Part shown: positions 48,550 through 57,826 of the stretch, piece after piece | How positions within the stretch are numbered: position 1 is the first letter of the stretch | Layout of the letters: each line of letters begins with the position of its first letter | DNA from: Caulobacter sp. HMWF025 | Lineage (GTDB): Bacteria; Pseudomonadota; Alphaproteobacteria; Caulobacterales; Caulobacteraceae | Assembly (NCBI RefSeq): GCF_003060965.1 | Contig: NZ_QAII01000045.1 | Location: 1-64,000 of the forward strand | DNA: 64,000 nucleotides | Reading direction: 5' to 3' | Notes under the pieces: generated by a model | What the model was told of the DNA's origin: nothing | What the model saw: only the letters and a program-made list of their open reading frames with translations | Database searches by the model: none | Program-made: the position numbers and the translations under genes

Positions 48550-51500
48550 TTACCAGCTGCGCTTGACCGTGAAGCGCGCGCCGTAGCCGGTCACATGGCT
48601 TCCGTAGTCGCCCCCGGCCTCGGCCTGAAACTCCAGTCCGCCGGCCTGGGCCAGATGGGCCCCGACCCGGAAGTCGGCAAAGGCTCCGCCGGCCCGGTTG
48701 GAGAAGGAGACCGCATCGGCGGCGGGGTTGAAGATGACCTTGTCCTTGCCGCCGAAGTCATTGACCGCCGCCACCGCGACATAGGGGGTCAGGACGCCGC
48801 CCATGGCCTTGTAGGGCTTGGATCCGGCCCGGACACCGAGCTTGGCCCGGACGGTCTTGTCGCGCTGCAGCGCTACCGTAACGTCCTGGACGCTGTAGTT
48901 GTTGAGGGACTGGTCTTGACCCTTGCGGGCCACCGAACCCCGGCTGGCAGTGACGCTGGCCGAGGGTTCCACGAACAGATTGCCCAGGGTCATGTGCTTG
49001 CCGGCTTCCAGGGTCGCGGCGAACTGGCTTGTCTTCAGCGACTGCCGGTAGCTGGCATATGAGCTTTCGATGTCGCCGTCGGCACGGTCATAGCGGACCA
49101 GGGCGTTCATGAACCAGGTGTTGGGCGCGTAGGATGCATAGGCCCCGATGTTGAAGCCCTTCACCTCATAGGTGTCGCGTGTTTCCTTGAAGGTCGCGCG
49201 CGAGCTGGCGTATCCGGCAGTGACGCCAAGGACGGCGACGCCCGTGCTCATGCCCTGCAGAACGTCCACGCCGAACTGGCCACCGGCATGCTTCTGGTCA
49301 TAGTCGAGGCGATATCGGGTCTGGACGCCGAGCGGGGCGAAGGTGCGGGCGTCTTCGAAGCGCTCTTCGCCGCCGAACAGCTGGGCCCAGGTGCGGACGC
49401 CTTCCGGGGCATCCTCGAGCAGGGCCAGGGTACGATAGTTTTCGAGATGCGACGACCAGGCCGCCTCGGCCTTGAAGAACACATTGCGGCGGATCTCGGC
49501 GAACTTCACCGTCTCGATCGCGGCCGTATCGGGAATTCGGACCAGCGAATAGATGCTTGAGGTGGTGTCATAAAGGATGCCCGACTGCATCAGCCCCTGG
49601 CGGAGGGATCCGGTCGGCAGCACGAAGGCCGTGGCGCTCGACCCCGTCGCGGCCTGGGCGATGGCGGTCTTGCTGAAGGCCCCCGGCGCGCTGATCGAGT
49701 TGATGAGCACTGTCGTTGTGCCGGTTGCGGTGCCGGCGATCACCAGACGGTCAGCACTGGTGCCCTGCAGGTCCAGCCGGACCTGGGCTCCGGTCCCGCC
49801 GACATAGGCACCGGTGATGCTGAGAATGTCGCCGACCACGCCGTTGGAGAGGCTGACCGTGCCGGTGTTGTTCAGTCGGGTCAGGCCGGCAAAGGTTGTG
49901 GTGGTCGCCGGCGCGCCGGCATTGGTCAGCCCGACCTGGATCAGGCCGCTGTTGTTGAGCGTGCTGACATTGGCCGAACTGAAGTTCGACTGCATGTTGG
50001 CCGTGTACCAGGTGCCGGCATTGCCGAAGGTCATGGCGGCGGCGGTGCTGTTGTCGAAGCCGCCGTTGATCACGCCACTGGCCGCGTTGTTCCAGGTGAT
50101 CGCTGTCGGGGTCGAGAGCAGGGTGCTGAAGATACTGACCGCATAACCGGCGTGGTCGCCACGACCCGTGGTGATCGTGCCGCTGTTATCCAGATTGATC
50201 TGGGCCGCATTGTTGAACGACACCGCAGCGCGGTCGAACGAGGGGCCGAGACCTGTGATGGTTCCGGTGTTGTTCAGGGTGGCTGTACCGGAGGTCGTGA
50301 AGCCGACCGCCGAGGCTCCACCGACGCTGGTCTGGATGCCGCCGGCATTGGTCAGCGACAGCGCGCCGCTGCTCGAGGTCAGGGCGAAGCCGCCGGCCCC
50401 GGCGACCTGGACGCCGCTGGCGACGCTGGCATTGATTGCGCCCGAGAAGGACTGCGCCCGCACGGCGGTGCCGTTGGTCGAGGTCAGGTTGGCCCGAACA
50501 TTCAGGGTGCTGGTGCCGCTGGCGGCGAAGGTGGAGACGGCAAAGAGGGCCGGGGCGTTGATCACGCCGTCGGAGTCGAAACGCAGATTGCCGGTGCCGG
50601 CGTTTGAAAGCGTGACCACGGCCGTACCGAAGGAGCGCAGCGTCCCGGTATTGCTGACAACGAGGTCGCCTGAGCCACCCGTGACAGCGGCATCAATGCC
50701 GACAATGCCCAGCGGGCTCTGGATCGTGCCCATGGTGCCGGAGTTGGTGATGGAGACGCCACCGCCGGCGCTGCGGGCATAGATGCCGGTCGCGAAGGCC
50801 CCGCCGCCGCTGTTGGTCGTGTCACTGTTCTGCAGGGCGGCCGCATTGTTGACGACAATATTGCCGTTGGTGCTGACCAGCGAGATGATGCGCTTGGACA
50901 CGCCCTGAGGCGGAGCCGTGGCCCCGGCAAACAGGGTCGTGCGCGCTGCGGTGGTCAGGTTGATCGTACCATTGGCCGTGATCAGGTTGACGGCATTACC
51001 CACGCCGCCGTCGTTGGCGTCGCCGGTGATGTTGGCATTGGTATTGACCCGCAGTCCCCCGGTGCCGGAGGTCTGGGCGAAGATGCCATCACTTTCAGCG
51101 CTGATGACAGCGCTGGAGTTGGTCGTGATGTTGACATCGCGGTTGCCTGACGAGGTGACCCGAACGCCCGAACCGCCGACCGTGATCGGGCCGCCGGCCG
51201 TGATATTGATGGCATCCGTATTGGTCGGCGCCTGGGCACTGACGGAAATCCCGTCGCCGATCGCCCGGGTCACGGCACCGATCGGACCGCCCGTTATGAC
51301 ATTGATCGCGCCGGAGGGGCCGGTCTGGGTGAGCAGCAGGGCGGAACCGCCGGTCGACTGCAGTCGGGCCGCACCGGTGGACACGGTGATTGCGCCGCCC
51401 GCCGTGATGTCGACCGCGTCGCCGTTGTTGGCGATGACCTGACCCTGGGTGAGGGTGAGGGTCGCCGTCGACCCGGTTTCGATGTGAATGCCGTCGCTCA

Positions 51501-51954
51501 GGCCACGAACCAGAAGTCCGGCGTCCGTTGCCGGTGCCGTCAGATCGAGGTTGATGGCCCCCTGGGCCGAACCGAGGTTGATGCCGGCACCCGTGGAGTT
51601 CAGGATCGTCAAGGCCGGACTGCTGGAAGTCAGGGTGCCGGTGGTGGCCCGTCCGACGGTGATGCTGTCATTGGTCGTGTTGAGGACCCGCAGGCCGCCG
51701 TTGGGGACATTTACCGCAACGGTCGGAGCCTGCTGCAGGGTCACGGTCACCGGCGTAGCCGGCGCATAGCCGATGCCGGTATTGTAGTTGCCGGGCGTGC
51801 AGGTCACCGTCTGGCTGGCGACGGCTCCGCATTCGTCGGCTGCCAGGGCCGAGGCGGGAAGGGCCATCACCGTCCCGAGGCCGAGCAGGCCGCCGAGGGC
51901 CGGTGCGGCGCTGGACATAAGAACAAGCGCCAGTCGTTTCGTGCCGCGAGCCAT
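48550..51954 (-). CDS. Autotransporter outer-membrane beta-barrel protein
   Basis: The 1134-residue type V secreted protein has a signal peptide (about 1-36, ending ALAAD) and a roughly 820-residue passenger built of repeated Gly/Ala/Thr/Asn-rich strands, for example NITAGGPITVGGSG and TNAGGIQTSVGGASAVGF. This fits a right-handed beta-helix. The C-terminal barrel (about 860-1134) ends FTVKRSW with the terminal aromatic residue required for insertion. ATG 51954 follows GGGGGG and starts the signal peptide; the frame extends to 52092. No protease or lipase motif is seen in the passenger, so an adhesin or surface-fibre role is inferred. Confidence 0.9.
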   Translation of the reverse strand: MARGTKRLALVLMSSAAPALGGLLGLGTVMALPASALAADECGAVASQTVTCTPGNYNTGIGYAPATPVTVTLQQAPTVAVNVPNGGLRVLNTTNDSITVGRATTGTLTSSSPALTILNSTGAGINLGSAQGAINLDLTAPATDAGLLVRGLSDGIHIETGSTATLTLTQGQVIANNGDAVDITAGGAITVSTGAARLQSTGGSALLLTQTGPSGAINVITGGPIGAVTRAIGDGISVSAQAPTNTDAINITAGGPITVGGSGVRVTSSGNRDVNITTNSSAVISAESDGIFAQTSGTGGLRVNTNANITGDANDGGVGNAVNLITANGTINLTTAARTTLFAGATAPPQGVSKRIISLVSTNGNIVVNNAAALQNSDTTNSGGGAFATGIYARSAGGGVSITNSGTMGTIQSPLGIVGIDAAVTGGSGDLVVSNTGTLRSFGTAVVTLSNAGTGNLRFDSDGVINAPALFAVSTFAASGTSTLNVRANLTSTNGTAVRAQSFSGAINASVASGVQVAGAGGFALTSSSGALSLTNAGGIQTSVGGASAVGFTTSGTATLNNTGTITGLGPSFDRAAVSFNNAAQINLDNSGTITTGRGDHAGYAVSIFSTLLSTPTAITWNNAASGVINGGFDNSTAAAMTFGNAGTWYTANMQSNFSSANVSTLNNSGLIQVGLTNAGAPATTTTFAGLTRLNNTGTVSLSNGVVGDILSITGAYVGGTGAQVRLDLQGTSADRLVIAGTATGTTTVLINSISAPGAFSKTAIAQAATGSSATAFVLPTGSLRQGLMQSGILYDTTSSIYSLVRIPDTAAIETVKFAEIRRNVFFKAEAAWSSHLENYRTLALLEDAPEGVRTWAQLFGGEERFEDARTFAPLGVQTRYRLDYDQKHAGGQFGVDVLQGMSTGVAVLGVTAGYASSRATFKETRDTYEVKGFNIGAYASYAPNTWFMNALVRYDRADGDIESSYASYRQSLKTSQFAATLEAGKHMTLGNLFVEPSASVTASRGSVARKGQDQSLNNYSVQDVTVALQRDKTVRAKLGVRAGSKPYKAMGGVLTPYVAVAAVNDFGGKDKVIFNPAADAVSFSNRAGGAFADFRVGAHLAQAGGLEFQAEAGGDYGSHVTGYGARFTVKRSW

Positions 51955-52309
51955 GGACCCCCCATTGGCGGAGATTCGAGTATTTGTGGGCGGACCTTGC
52001 TCGGTTCGGGCGAAAAACTCAAGCGATGCCCGGATCTCTAATGTTCGGTTTGTCGCCGGGGTCTGATCTGTGGAAAATTGAAGAAATGACAACAGCGCCT
52101 CTCAAGGGGCAGTTTCCGGAAAGTCTAGTCTGATATTCTGAAGCGTCTGGGGCTGATGATGTTTCAGGCGCGCAGCGCTCGCGCTCCTGGGTGAACTGCA
52201 ACAATCGTGCGGCAAAGGCGATCGACGCAACGACCCCTTAAGCAGTCTGGCGCAGGCTCGTCGCTGATCCGGCATGGGGCGACAGCCTCTGACCGGTCGG
52301 GAGGGACGC
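51955..52309. other. Intergenic region between the autotransporter and a small cytosolic gene
   Basis: A divergent 355-base gap with an A/T-richer middle (52015-52145) that should hold the autotransporter promoter. No palindrome longer than 8 bp and no RNA gene was recognised. Confidence 0.5.
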
Positions 52310-52702
52310 ATGTCGTCAAGCGTGACATCCAGTTTCCGGCGCCGCGGACAGGACCATTTCGAGCCTGACGATGTCGACGCCCAGGTCCAGCGCCGGCTGC
52401 GCGGCCAGCTCGAGCAGATCGACTATACGACCTTTGCCTCGAACAAGGCGGTCCTCGGTCAGGCGATCGGTCACGTCGATGCGGCGCGTTTCCAGCATAT
52501 GGCGGTGGCTGCGGCCCATGCCCGGGCCCGCTGGGTCACCGGGGCCCTGGCCCTGACCGAGAGCAACCACATGCCGACCCCTGAGCAGACGGTCCGTCTG
52601 GCCCAGCTACGGGCCTCGTATGAAGAACTGGCCGAGGCCTATGAAGCCCTGCGTCGGATGGTCGAGCGGGGCTATGTGGTGCTCCGCTCTGCCGCTCCCT
52701 GA
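52310..52702 (+). CDS. Small cytosolic helical protein, unknown function
   Basis: The 130-residue protein is hydrophilic and helical with heptad-like stretches (VQRRLRGQLEQIDYTTFASN, then ARFQHMAVAAAHARARWVTG). No signal peptide, membrane segment or known motif is visible. ATG 52310 follows GGAGGGACGC; an upstream in-frame ATG at 52274 would add 12 residues. It lies 65 bases before the GIY-YIG operon with the putative operator between, so it is probably a separate unit. Confidence 0.7.
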   Translation: MSSSVTSSFRRRGQDHFEPDDVDAQVQRRLRGQLEQIDYTTFASNKAVLGQAIGHVDAARFQHMAVAAAHARARWVTGALALTESNHMPTPEQTVRLAQLRASYEELAEAYEALRRMVERGYVVLRSAAP

Positions 52703-52705
52703 GTA

Positions 52706-52748
52706 TTTTACCCGGATTATATTGACTGAGGGTTCTACCCGGGTAAAA
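52706..52748. promoter_or_regulatory. Paired ACCCGG operator before the GIY-YIG operon
   Basis: TTTTACCCGG begins at 52706 and TACCCGGGTA, a perfect 10-bp palindrome, at 52736-52745. TTTTACCC (52706-52713) and GGGTAAAA (52741-52748) are inverted outer arms, and the two ACCCGG cores are 27 bases apart. The site ends 20 bases before the GIY-YIG start. A dimeric repressor is inferred. Confidence 0.55.
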
Positions 52749-52767
52749 GTCTGGTCAGGAGACTGAC

Positions 52768-53106
52768 ATGACCGGACGCAAGGCGCTTGTGCGCGACTAC
52801 AAAGACCGCAAGGTTACGGCCGGCATCTATGCCGTTCGCTGCACGGCCTCGGGCGAGGCCTGGGTCGGTGCGACCCCCGATCTCTCCACGCGTCAGAGCG
52901 GTATCTGGTTCAGCCTGAAGCACGGCTCGCACCGTGAGTCCGACCTGCAGGCGGCCTGGACGCGCCATGGCGAGGCGGCCTTCGTGTTCGAGACCGTCGA
53001 AACCCTGGAGGACGAGACGCTGGGAGCCGTCGGACGGTCTTCATGGTTCAAAGCGCAGCGCGAGGTCTGGAGCCGGACCCTGCAGGCCGGGACCCTGAAC
53101 CGATGA
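52768..53106 (+). CDS. GIY-YIG nuclease family protein
   Basis: The 112-residue protein has the GIY half as AGIYAVRCTASGEAWVG, with the YIG half replaced by WVG. LSTRQSGIWFSLKHGSHRES supplies the catalytic-region Arg and the helix that follows, and a Glu lies further on (VFETVETLEDE). The family cuts DNA, but stand-alone small members are mostly unstudied. ATG 52768 has CAGGAG upstream. The DUF2239 gene starts inside its stop (ATGA), so the two proteins are made together. Confidence 0.8.
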   Translation: MTGRKALVRDYKDRKVTAGIYAVRCTASGEAWVGATPDLSTRQSGIWFSLKHGSHRESDLQAAWTRHGEAAFVFETVETLEDETLGAVGRSSWFKAQREVWSRTLQAGTLNR

Positions 53107-53669
53107 GCGAGGACTTCGTCGCCTTCAAGGGCGGGACCTGTCTGGCCCGGGGCACCCGTCTGGATGTGGCCCTGGCCGCCCGTGCGGCCGGCGACGGCGC
53201 CGGGCCGGTCCTGATCTTCGACCCCGAGGGCCGGCAGATCGACCTTGATCTCAGCGGCACGCCGGAGGCCCTCGCGGCACGGCTCGCCCCCGACGCGCCG
53301 ACGGACGCCGGACCGCGAGGGCGGGGGCGGCCCAAGCTCGGCGTCACGGCCCGTGAGGTGACCCTGCTGCCGCGCCACTGGGATTGGCTGGCCGGCCAGC
53401 CGGGCGGGGCGTCGGTCGCCCTGCGCAAGCTGGTGGAGGCCGCGCGGCGTGAGGCCGAAGCTCCGGACCGCCTCCGGCGGGCCCGCGAGGCGACCTACCG
53501 TTTCGCCAGCGCCCTGGCCGGAGATCTGCCCGGATTTGAAGAGGCGACGCGGGCGCTGTTTGCCGGCGATGCCGCGGCTTTCGAGGCCCGGATCACGGCC
53601 TGGCCGCAGGACCTGGCCGAGCACGCCCGGCGGCTGTCGGCCGACGCCTTCGGCCCGGCGCGGGGATAG
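53103..53669 (+). CDS. DUF2239 family protein
   Basis: The 188-residue protein matches DUF2239: VLIFDPEGRQIDLDLSGTPE in the first half, the basic GRGRPKLGVTAREVTLLPRHW in the centre, and a helical second half with ALAGDLPGFEEATRALFAGD. The RGRGRPKLGV stretch looks like an AT-hook-type DNA-binding tail. The VTLLPRHWDWLAGQPGGASV segment resembles a small ribbon-helix-helix. The function is unknown. Coupled to the GIY-YIG gene by a four-base overlap. Confidence 0.8.
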   Translation: MSEDFVAFKGGTCLARGTRLDVALAARAAGDGAGPVLIFDPEGRQIDLDLSGTPEALAARLAPDAPTDAGPRGRGRPKLGVTAREVTLLPRHWDWLAGQPGGASVALRKLVEAARREAEAPDRLRRAREATYRFASALAGDLPGFEEATRALFAGDAAAFEARITAWPQDLAEHARRLSADAFGPARG

Positions 53670-53745
53670 GGCGTTCCCGAACAGGACTTTGCATCCATTC
53701 GGCTTCGGGAGTCGTTCCTTCCGTAGTGGTCTGGAGCCCGACGTC

Positions 53746-54300
53746 ATGAACCGAACTGCCTTGCTGACTCTCGCCGCCGGCTTTCTATGGGCCTCAACGG
53801 CGCTGGCTGCGGCCCCCCAGCCGGCCAAGCCGGTAGATCCCCAGCGGCTCTATAGCGGCCGCTGGCTGGAGATCGCCCGCACGCCGATGTTCATCACCGA
53901 CGGCTGCGTGGCCGGCGCGACGAACTACGAATTCAACGGCAAGGACCGCGTCTCGGTCCGCGATACGTGCGAGGTCGGGGCACCGGGCGGCAAGGAAAAG
54001 GTCATCGAGGGGCGGGGAGAACTGCTCGACCCGGGTACCCTGGCCAAACTTCGGGTGCGCTATCCGTTCCTGATCACCTGGGACTACTGGATCCTCGATC
54101 GTGACGACGACTACCAGTGGTTCATTGCCGGTGACCCCAAGCTGAAGCGCATCTTCATCTTCACGCGTGAGGTGCCGTCGGCCGAGCTGAAGACCAGCCT
54201 GACCCGCAAGGTCGAGGCGCTCGGCTATGATATGAGCAGGATCGAGTTCCCGGCCCAGCCGCCGGTTCGGCCCGGGGCACCGTCCAGCCGCAAGCCGTGA
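53746..54300 (+). CDS. Exported lipocalin-like protein
   Basis: The 184-residue protein has a signal peptide (1-22) and the lipocalin first motif LYSGRWLEIARTPMF (GxW at about residue 38). The later strands DYWILDRDDDYQWFIAG and LKRIFIFTREVPSAE match the Blc pattern. Two Cys (TDGCVAG and RDTCEVG) may form a disulfide. Lipocalins carry lipids or other small hydrophobic ligands in the envelope. A frame open back to 53449 overlaps DUF2239 and is not coding. Convergent with the ThuA gene, four bases apart. Confidence 0.83.
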   Translation: MNRTALLTLAAGFLWASTALAAAPQPAKPVDPQRLYSGRWLEIARTPMFITDGCVAGATNYEFNGKDRVSVRDTCEVGAPGGKEKVIEGRGELLDPGTLAKLRVRYPFLITWDYWILDRDDDYQWFIAGDPKLKRIFIFTREVPSAELKTSLTRKVEALGYDMSRIEFPAQPPVRPGAPSSRKP

Positions 54301-54304
54301 TGGC

Positions 54305-55333
54305 TCAGCGGCCGGAGCGGGCCAGTACCTCGGCCAGCAAGGGGCGATAGGCGGTCTCGAACGGGGCGCGATCGCCGTCAGGCTTGTCCGGATAGACCAG
54401 GCGCAGCCCGGCGATCCGGCCGGCCACCTCTGCGCGCCACGGGCGGTCGGTCCGGGCCAGGCGCTGCATGCGGGCCTCGATCTCGTCCGTTTGGCGGCCG
54501 TCATAGGCCAGAAGCGAGCGGATCGCCCACAGGGCCTGCTGCTCGGGATTGGGCGCGGCGTCAGCCCGGCCGTGGCCCGCCGCCCAGCGCACCATGTCCA
54601 CCACCTGGGCCTGGAAGCGCGGCTCCTGGAACGTCGTTGGCGTATGGCCCAGATTGGTGAAGACCAGCCGGCCACGACCCACGGGCTTCACCCAGCTGAC
54701 CGGCACCATATAGGGCCGCTTCAGGGGCGTGCCGGTAAAGTCCAGCGCCTGCAGGACCCGCGTGCCAGCCGGATCGAAATCGGAGTACTGATAGATTTCT
54801 TCGGCGAAGCCGAAACGGGCTGGCCAAGCTTCGGTGATGGCGTGAGGCGCGACCGAGGCGATGGTGACCGGTGTGCCTTCGGTCCACGGATGGCCGGCGA
54901 ACTTGCCGCCGATGAACCGGGTGTAGGTCTGACCGGGGCCGTCATAGGGCCAGCCGGTGTCGGCGGCGCTGTGCAGCCCGACAAATCCCCCCTTGCCGCT
55001 GGCCACCCAGGCCTGGATCGCCTGCCAGGTCTCCGGCGCCATGGGCAGGGGGCCGGTGGTGTAGAACATCAGGACATCAATGCCCTGGAGTGTCTGCGGG
55101 GTGATTTCGCGGGCGTCCTGGGTCGTCTGTAGCGTGAAGGCCCCTGACCTGCGGGCGAGCTCGGCCAGGGCGATTTCAGACGGGGCAAGACCACCCTCCG
55201 GCCGGATCACCGGCGCATGCCGCCAGCCGACGGCCTGGCTCAGATAGAGTACCCGCGGCTTGGCCGGTGCCGCCAGGGCCGGACCAGCCAGCAGCGCTGC
55301 GAGCACACCCAGAAGCGTAAGGAAGCGCAGCAT
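54305..55333 (-). CDS. Exported ThuA domain protein
   Basis: The 342-residue protein has a signal peptide (1-21) followed by a ThuA (trehalose-utilisation, class I glutamine amidotransferase-like) domain: RVLYLSQAVGWRHAPVIRPE, GIDVLMFYTTGPLPMAPET, GFVGLHSAADTGWPYDGPG, and YQYSDFDPAGTRVLQALDF. ThuA proteins take part in sugar metabolism and glycan reworking, but the exact reaction is unsettled. A roughly 75-residue C-terminal helical tail follows. It lies four bases upstream of the VOC gene's end on the same strand. Confidence 0.85.
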   Translation of the reverse strand: MLRFLTLLGVLAALLAGPALAAPAKPRVLYLSQAVGWRHAPVIRPEGGLAPSEIALAELARRSGAFTLQTTQDAREITPQTLQGIDVLMFYTTGPLPMAPETWQAIQAWVASGKGGFVGLHSAADTGWPYDGPGQTYTRFIGGKFAGHPWTEGTPVTIASVAPHAITEAWPARFGFAEEIYQYSDFDPAGTRVLQALDFTGTPLKRPYMVPVSWVKPVGRGRLVFTNLGHTPTTFQEPRFQAQVVDMVRWAAGHGRADAAPNPEQQALWAIRSLLAYDGRQTDEIEARMQRLARTDRPWRAEVAGRIAGLRLVYPDKPDGDRAPFETAYRPLLAEVLARSGR

Positions 55334-55337
55334 CGGC

Positions 55338-55727
55338 CTATCCCTTCGGCTGGATCAGGTCCCAGCGATTGCCATAGAGGTCCTCGAACACCGCCACACT
55401 GCCATAGGGCTCGTGACGAGGCTCCTCCAGAAACCGGACGCCGGCGGCGCCCAGCCGCGCATGGTCGGCGGCGAAGTCATCGGTGTTGAGAAACAGCCAG
55501 ACCCGCCCGCCGCCCTGGTCGCCGACACGGTCGAGCTGTCGCGCGTCCGCCGCCCTGGCCAGCAGGAAGCGCGAGCCGCCGTCCCCGGGCGACACCACCA
55601 CCCAGCGCTTGCCCTCGCCCATGTCGGTGTTCTCGATCAGCGCAAAGCCCAGCTTGCCGACATAGAAGTCCAGCGCCTCGTCATAGTCGCGGACCAGCAG
55701 GGCGATCTGGGCGAGGCGGGTGGTCAT
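55338..55727 (-). CDS. VOC superfamily protein (glyoxalase-like)
   Basis: The 129-residue protein has LAQIALLVRDYDEALDFYVGKLGFALIE (first beta-alpha-beta), the conserved GEGKRWVVVSPGDG, and the second half ADHARLGAAGVRFLEEPRHEPYGSVAVFEDLYGNRWDLIQP with metal-binding Glu in VFEDLYGN. ATG 55727 is taken because AGGGATTC precedes it; the frame extends to 55901. Similar to glyoxalase-fold dioxygenases. The ThuA gene follows on the same strand, four bases away, so one transcript is likely. Confidence 0.87.
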   Translation of the reverse strand: MTTRLAQIALLVRDYDEALDFYVGKLGFALIENTDMGEGKRWVVVSPGDGGSRFLLARAADARQLDRVGDQGGGRVWLFLNTDDFAADHARLGAAGVRFLEEPRHEPYGSVAVFEDLYGNRWDLIQPKG

Positions 55728-55837
55728 GGCGAATCCCTGTTCAGCAGAGGCTGATTGATACCGTCTTTGCATCGCCTGTCCGGCCTGTTTCAGGCAGGAT
55801 GGCGTGTCGCCCGGCCCAGGCCCAGAGGATGGTCCCC

Positions 55838-56353
55838 ATGCAGCGCCGCCCTGTTTTCGCTCTCCTGTCCTTCGCCGGGCTTCTGGGCCTGATGGGCTCA
55901 ACCGCCGTGGCCGGCGCGCCGGAGACGAAGATCACCCCCGTCGCCGCCGCCGATCTGCCGGCCCAGGTGGTGGCGGTGGTCAGGGCCGTCGCGCCCGGTC
56001 TGACGATCAGGGCCGCCGAACTGAAAGAGCGCGAGGCGCGCCGCTATTTCGACGTTGAAGGCGTCCTGGCCGACGGTTCGGAAATCGAGTTCGACCTGCT
56101 GGAAACCGCCGGCGTCTGGGCGATCGTCGAAACCCAGCGCGATATCGCCTGGACCAGCGCCCCGGCCGCTGTTCAGGGCGCGGCCCGGGCGGCGCATGCC
56201 ACCGTGGCCTCGGTCCGGGTCATTGAGAGCCGGCAAAACGACGGCATGATCATCTATGAGTTGTTCGCTGCCGGCCAGCCCAGGACCCCGGCCATGGAGG
56301 TCAGCTGGAAGGACGGCCAGGCCAAGGTCCTGGCCGTGGTGTGGCCGCACTAG
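55838..56353 (+). CDS. Exported small protein, PepSY-like
   Basis: The 171-residue protein has a signal peptide (about 1-24, ending AVAGAPE). The mature part resembles two PepSY-like repeats: VAPGLTIRAAELKEREARRYFDVEGVLADGSEIEF and ATVASVRVIESRQNDGMIIYELF, each a helix then strands. PepSY domains often inhibit peptidases or sense envelope conditions. AGAGGA precedes ATG 55838, and an upstream ATG at 55829 is in frame. Divergent from the VOC gene. Family assignment is moderate. Confidence 0.65.
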   Translation: MQRRPVFALLSFAGLLGLMGSTAVAGAPETKITPVAAADLPAQVVAVVRAVAPGLTIRAAELKEREARRYFDVEGVLADGSEIEFDLLETAGVWAIVETQRDIAWTSAPAAVQGAARAAHATVASVRVIESRQNDGMIIYELFAAGQPRTPAMEVSWKDGQAKVLAVVWPH

Positions 56354-56431
56354 AACCCTTCGCCAAGAAGCAGACTTGCCCGGCCGGGTGGCATGGGTCA
56401 CCTTGCCGGCCCAATTTCGTGAGTTCTCGCC

Positions 56432-57814
56432 ATGCCCCGCGACGCGGCCGCCTCGGCACCGGGTCCCGCAGGGCGTTCCGGTCCCATCCGCACCGATCTG
56501 ATCGAACTGCTCCGCCTGTCCGGGCCGGTGGTGCTGTCGCGTCTGGGTATCATGGTCATGGGCCTGACCGACGCGATCGTGGTGGGTCACTTTTCGGCCC
56601 GCGAACTGGGCTTTCACGCCATGGCCTGGGCCCCGTCCTCGATCTTCGTGACCATGACCGTGGGCCTGCTGACCGGCGTGCAGGTGATGACCGCCCGGGC
56701 CCTGGGGGCCGAGCGGCCGCATGATACCGGGGCCGTCCTGCGGCGGGGCCTGGTCTATGCGGCCTGGCTGGGCGTGGTCGGCATGCTGCTCCAGGCGGCG
56801 CTGGGGCCGCTCTTCCTGCACAGCCTCGGCCTGAAGGACGGGCTGGCCGACGGGGCTTCGGCCCCGCTGGTCGTCTTTGCCCTGTCGCTGCCGCTCTATG
56901 CCGTCGCTGTGGCCGTGACCTTCTGGCTGGAAGGCCTGGGGCGACCCGGGCCGGTGACGATCATCATGTGGATCGCCAATGCGGTGAACCTGGCCGCCAA
57001 CCTCGTACTGGTGCCGGGCACCTTCGACCTACCGGCCCTCGGGGCTGTGGGCGGGGCGTGGTCGACCTTCATCGCCCGGGCCTTCATGATCGTGGCCATC
57101 GTCCTCTATGTCTGGCGGATGAAGGATTCCCGCGCGCTCGGCGTGTTCGACAAGCCGGTGCTCGACCGCGCCGCCGAGATCGAACAGCGGCGGATCGGCT
57201 ATGGGGCAGGGGCCTCCAACTTCTTCGAGGTCTCGGCCTTCGCGGCCATGAACCTGGTCGCCGGCTGGATCGGGGCCCTGGCCGTCGCCGCCTGGGCGGT
57301 GGTCCTGAACGTCGCCGCCGTGATCTTCATGATCCCGCTGGGCATCGCCACCGCCACGGCCGTGCAGGTGGGCCGGGCCTATGGCGCGCGGGACCCGGCA
57401 GGCATGACGCGAGCCGGCTGGATCGCCTTTGCCGTCACGGCCGTGGTCGGCCTGATCGCCGCCGCGCTGCTGCTGCCGCTCAAGAGCTGGGTGGCCATGG
57501 CCTATACGACCGACCCCGCCGCCCTCGACCTGATCCTGCCCGCCCTGGTCCTGACCTGCATCTTCCTGGCCCCCGACGCCGTGCAGGTGGTGGCGGCCCA
57601 GGCCCTGCGGGCCCGGGGCGAGGTGTGGGTGCCCACGATCACCCACTTCATCAGCTATGGCTTTGTGATGGGCCCGCTGGCCTGGTGGCTGGCCATCCCG
57701 CTGGGCATGGGGCTGAACGGCGTGGTCTGGTCGGTGATCGTGACCAGCTTCCTGTCCGCAGGTTTCCTGCTGGCGCGGTTCCGGCTGCTGGATCTGCGGG
57801 ACAGGCGGGGCTGA
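56432..57814 (+). CDS. MATE family multidrug efflux transporter
   Basis: The 460-residue protein has the twelve hydrophobic segments of the MATE family, with the first at about 32-55. Typical features include TDAIVVGHFSARELGFHAMA, TGVQVMTARALGAERPHDTG and the second-half repeat GIATATAVQVGRAYGARDPAG. It would expel drugs or metabolites using Na+ or H+. The gene is 78 bases after the PepSY-like gene and ends just before a 129-base palindromic element. The cargo is unknown. Confidence 0.92.
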   Translation: MPRDAAASAPGPAGRSGPIRTDLIELLRLSGPVVLSRLGIMVMGLTDAIVVGHFSARELGFHAMAWAPSSIFVTMTVGLLTGVQVMTARALGAERPHDTGAVLRRGLVYAAWLGVVGMLLQAALGPLFLHSLGLKDGLADGASAPLVVFALSLPLYAVAVAVTFWLEGLGRPGPVTIIMWIANAVNLAANLVLVPGTFDLPALGAVGGAWSTFIARAFMIVAIVLYVWRMKDSRALGVFDKPVLDRAAEIEQRRIGYGAGASNFFEVSAFAAMNLVAGWIGALAVAAWAVVLNVAAVIFMIPLGIATATAVQVGRAYGARDPAGMTRAGWIAFAVTAVVGLIAAALLLPLKSWVAMAYTTDPAALDLILPALVLTCIFLAPDAVQVVAAQALRARGEVWVPTITHFISYGFVMGPLAWWLAIPLGMGLNGVVWSVIVTSFLSAGFLLARFRLLDLRDRRG

Positions 57815-57826
57815 GCGGCGCTGGAT

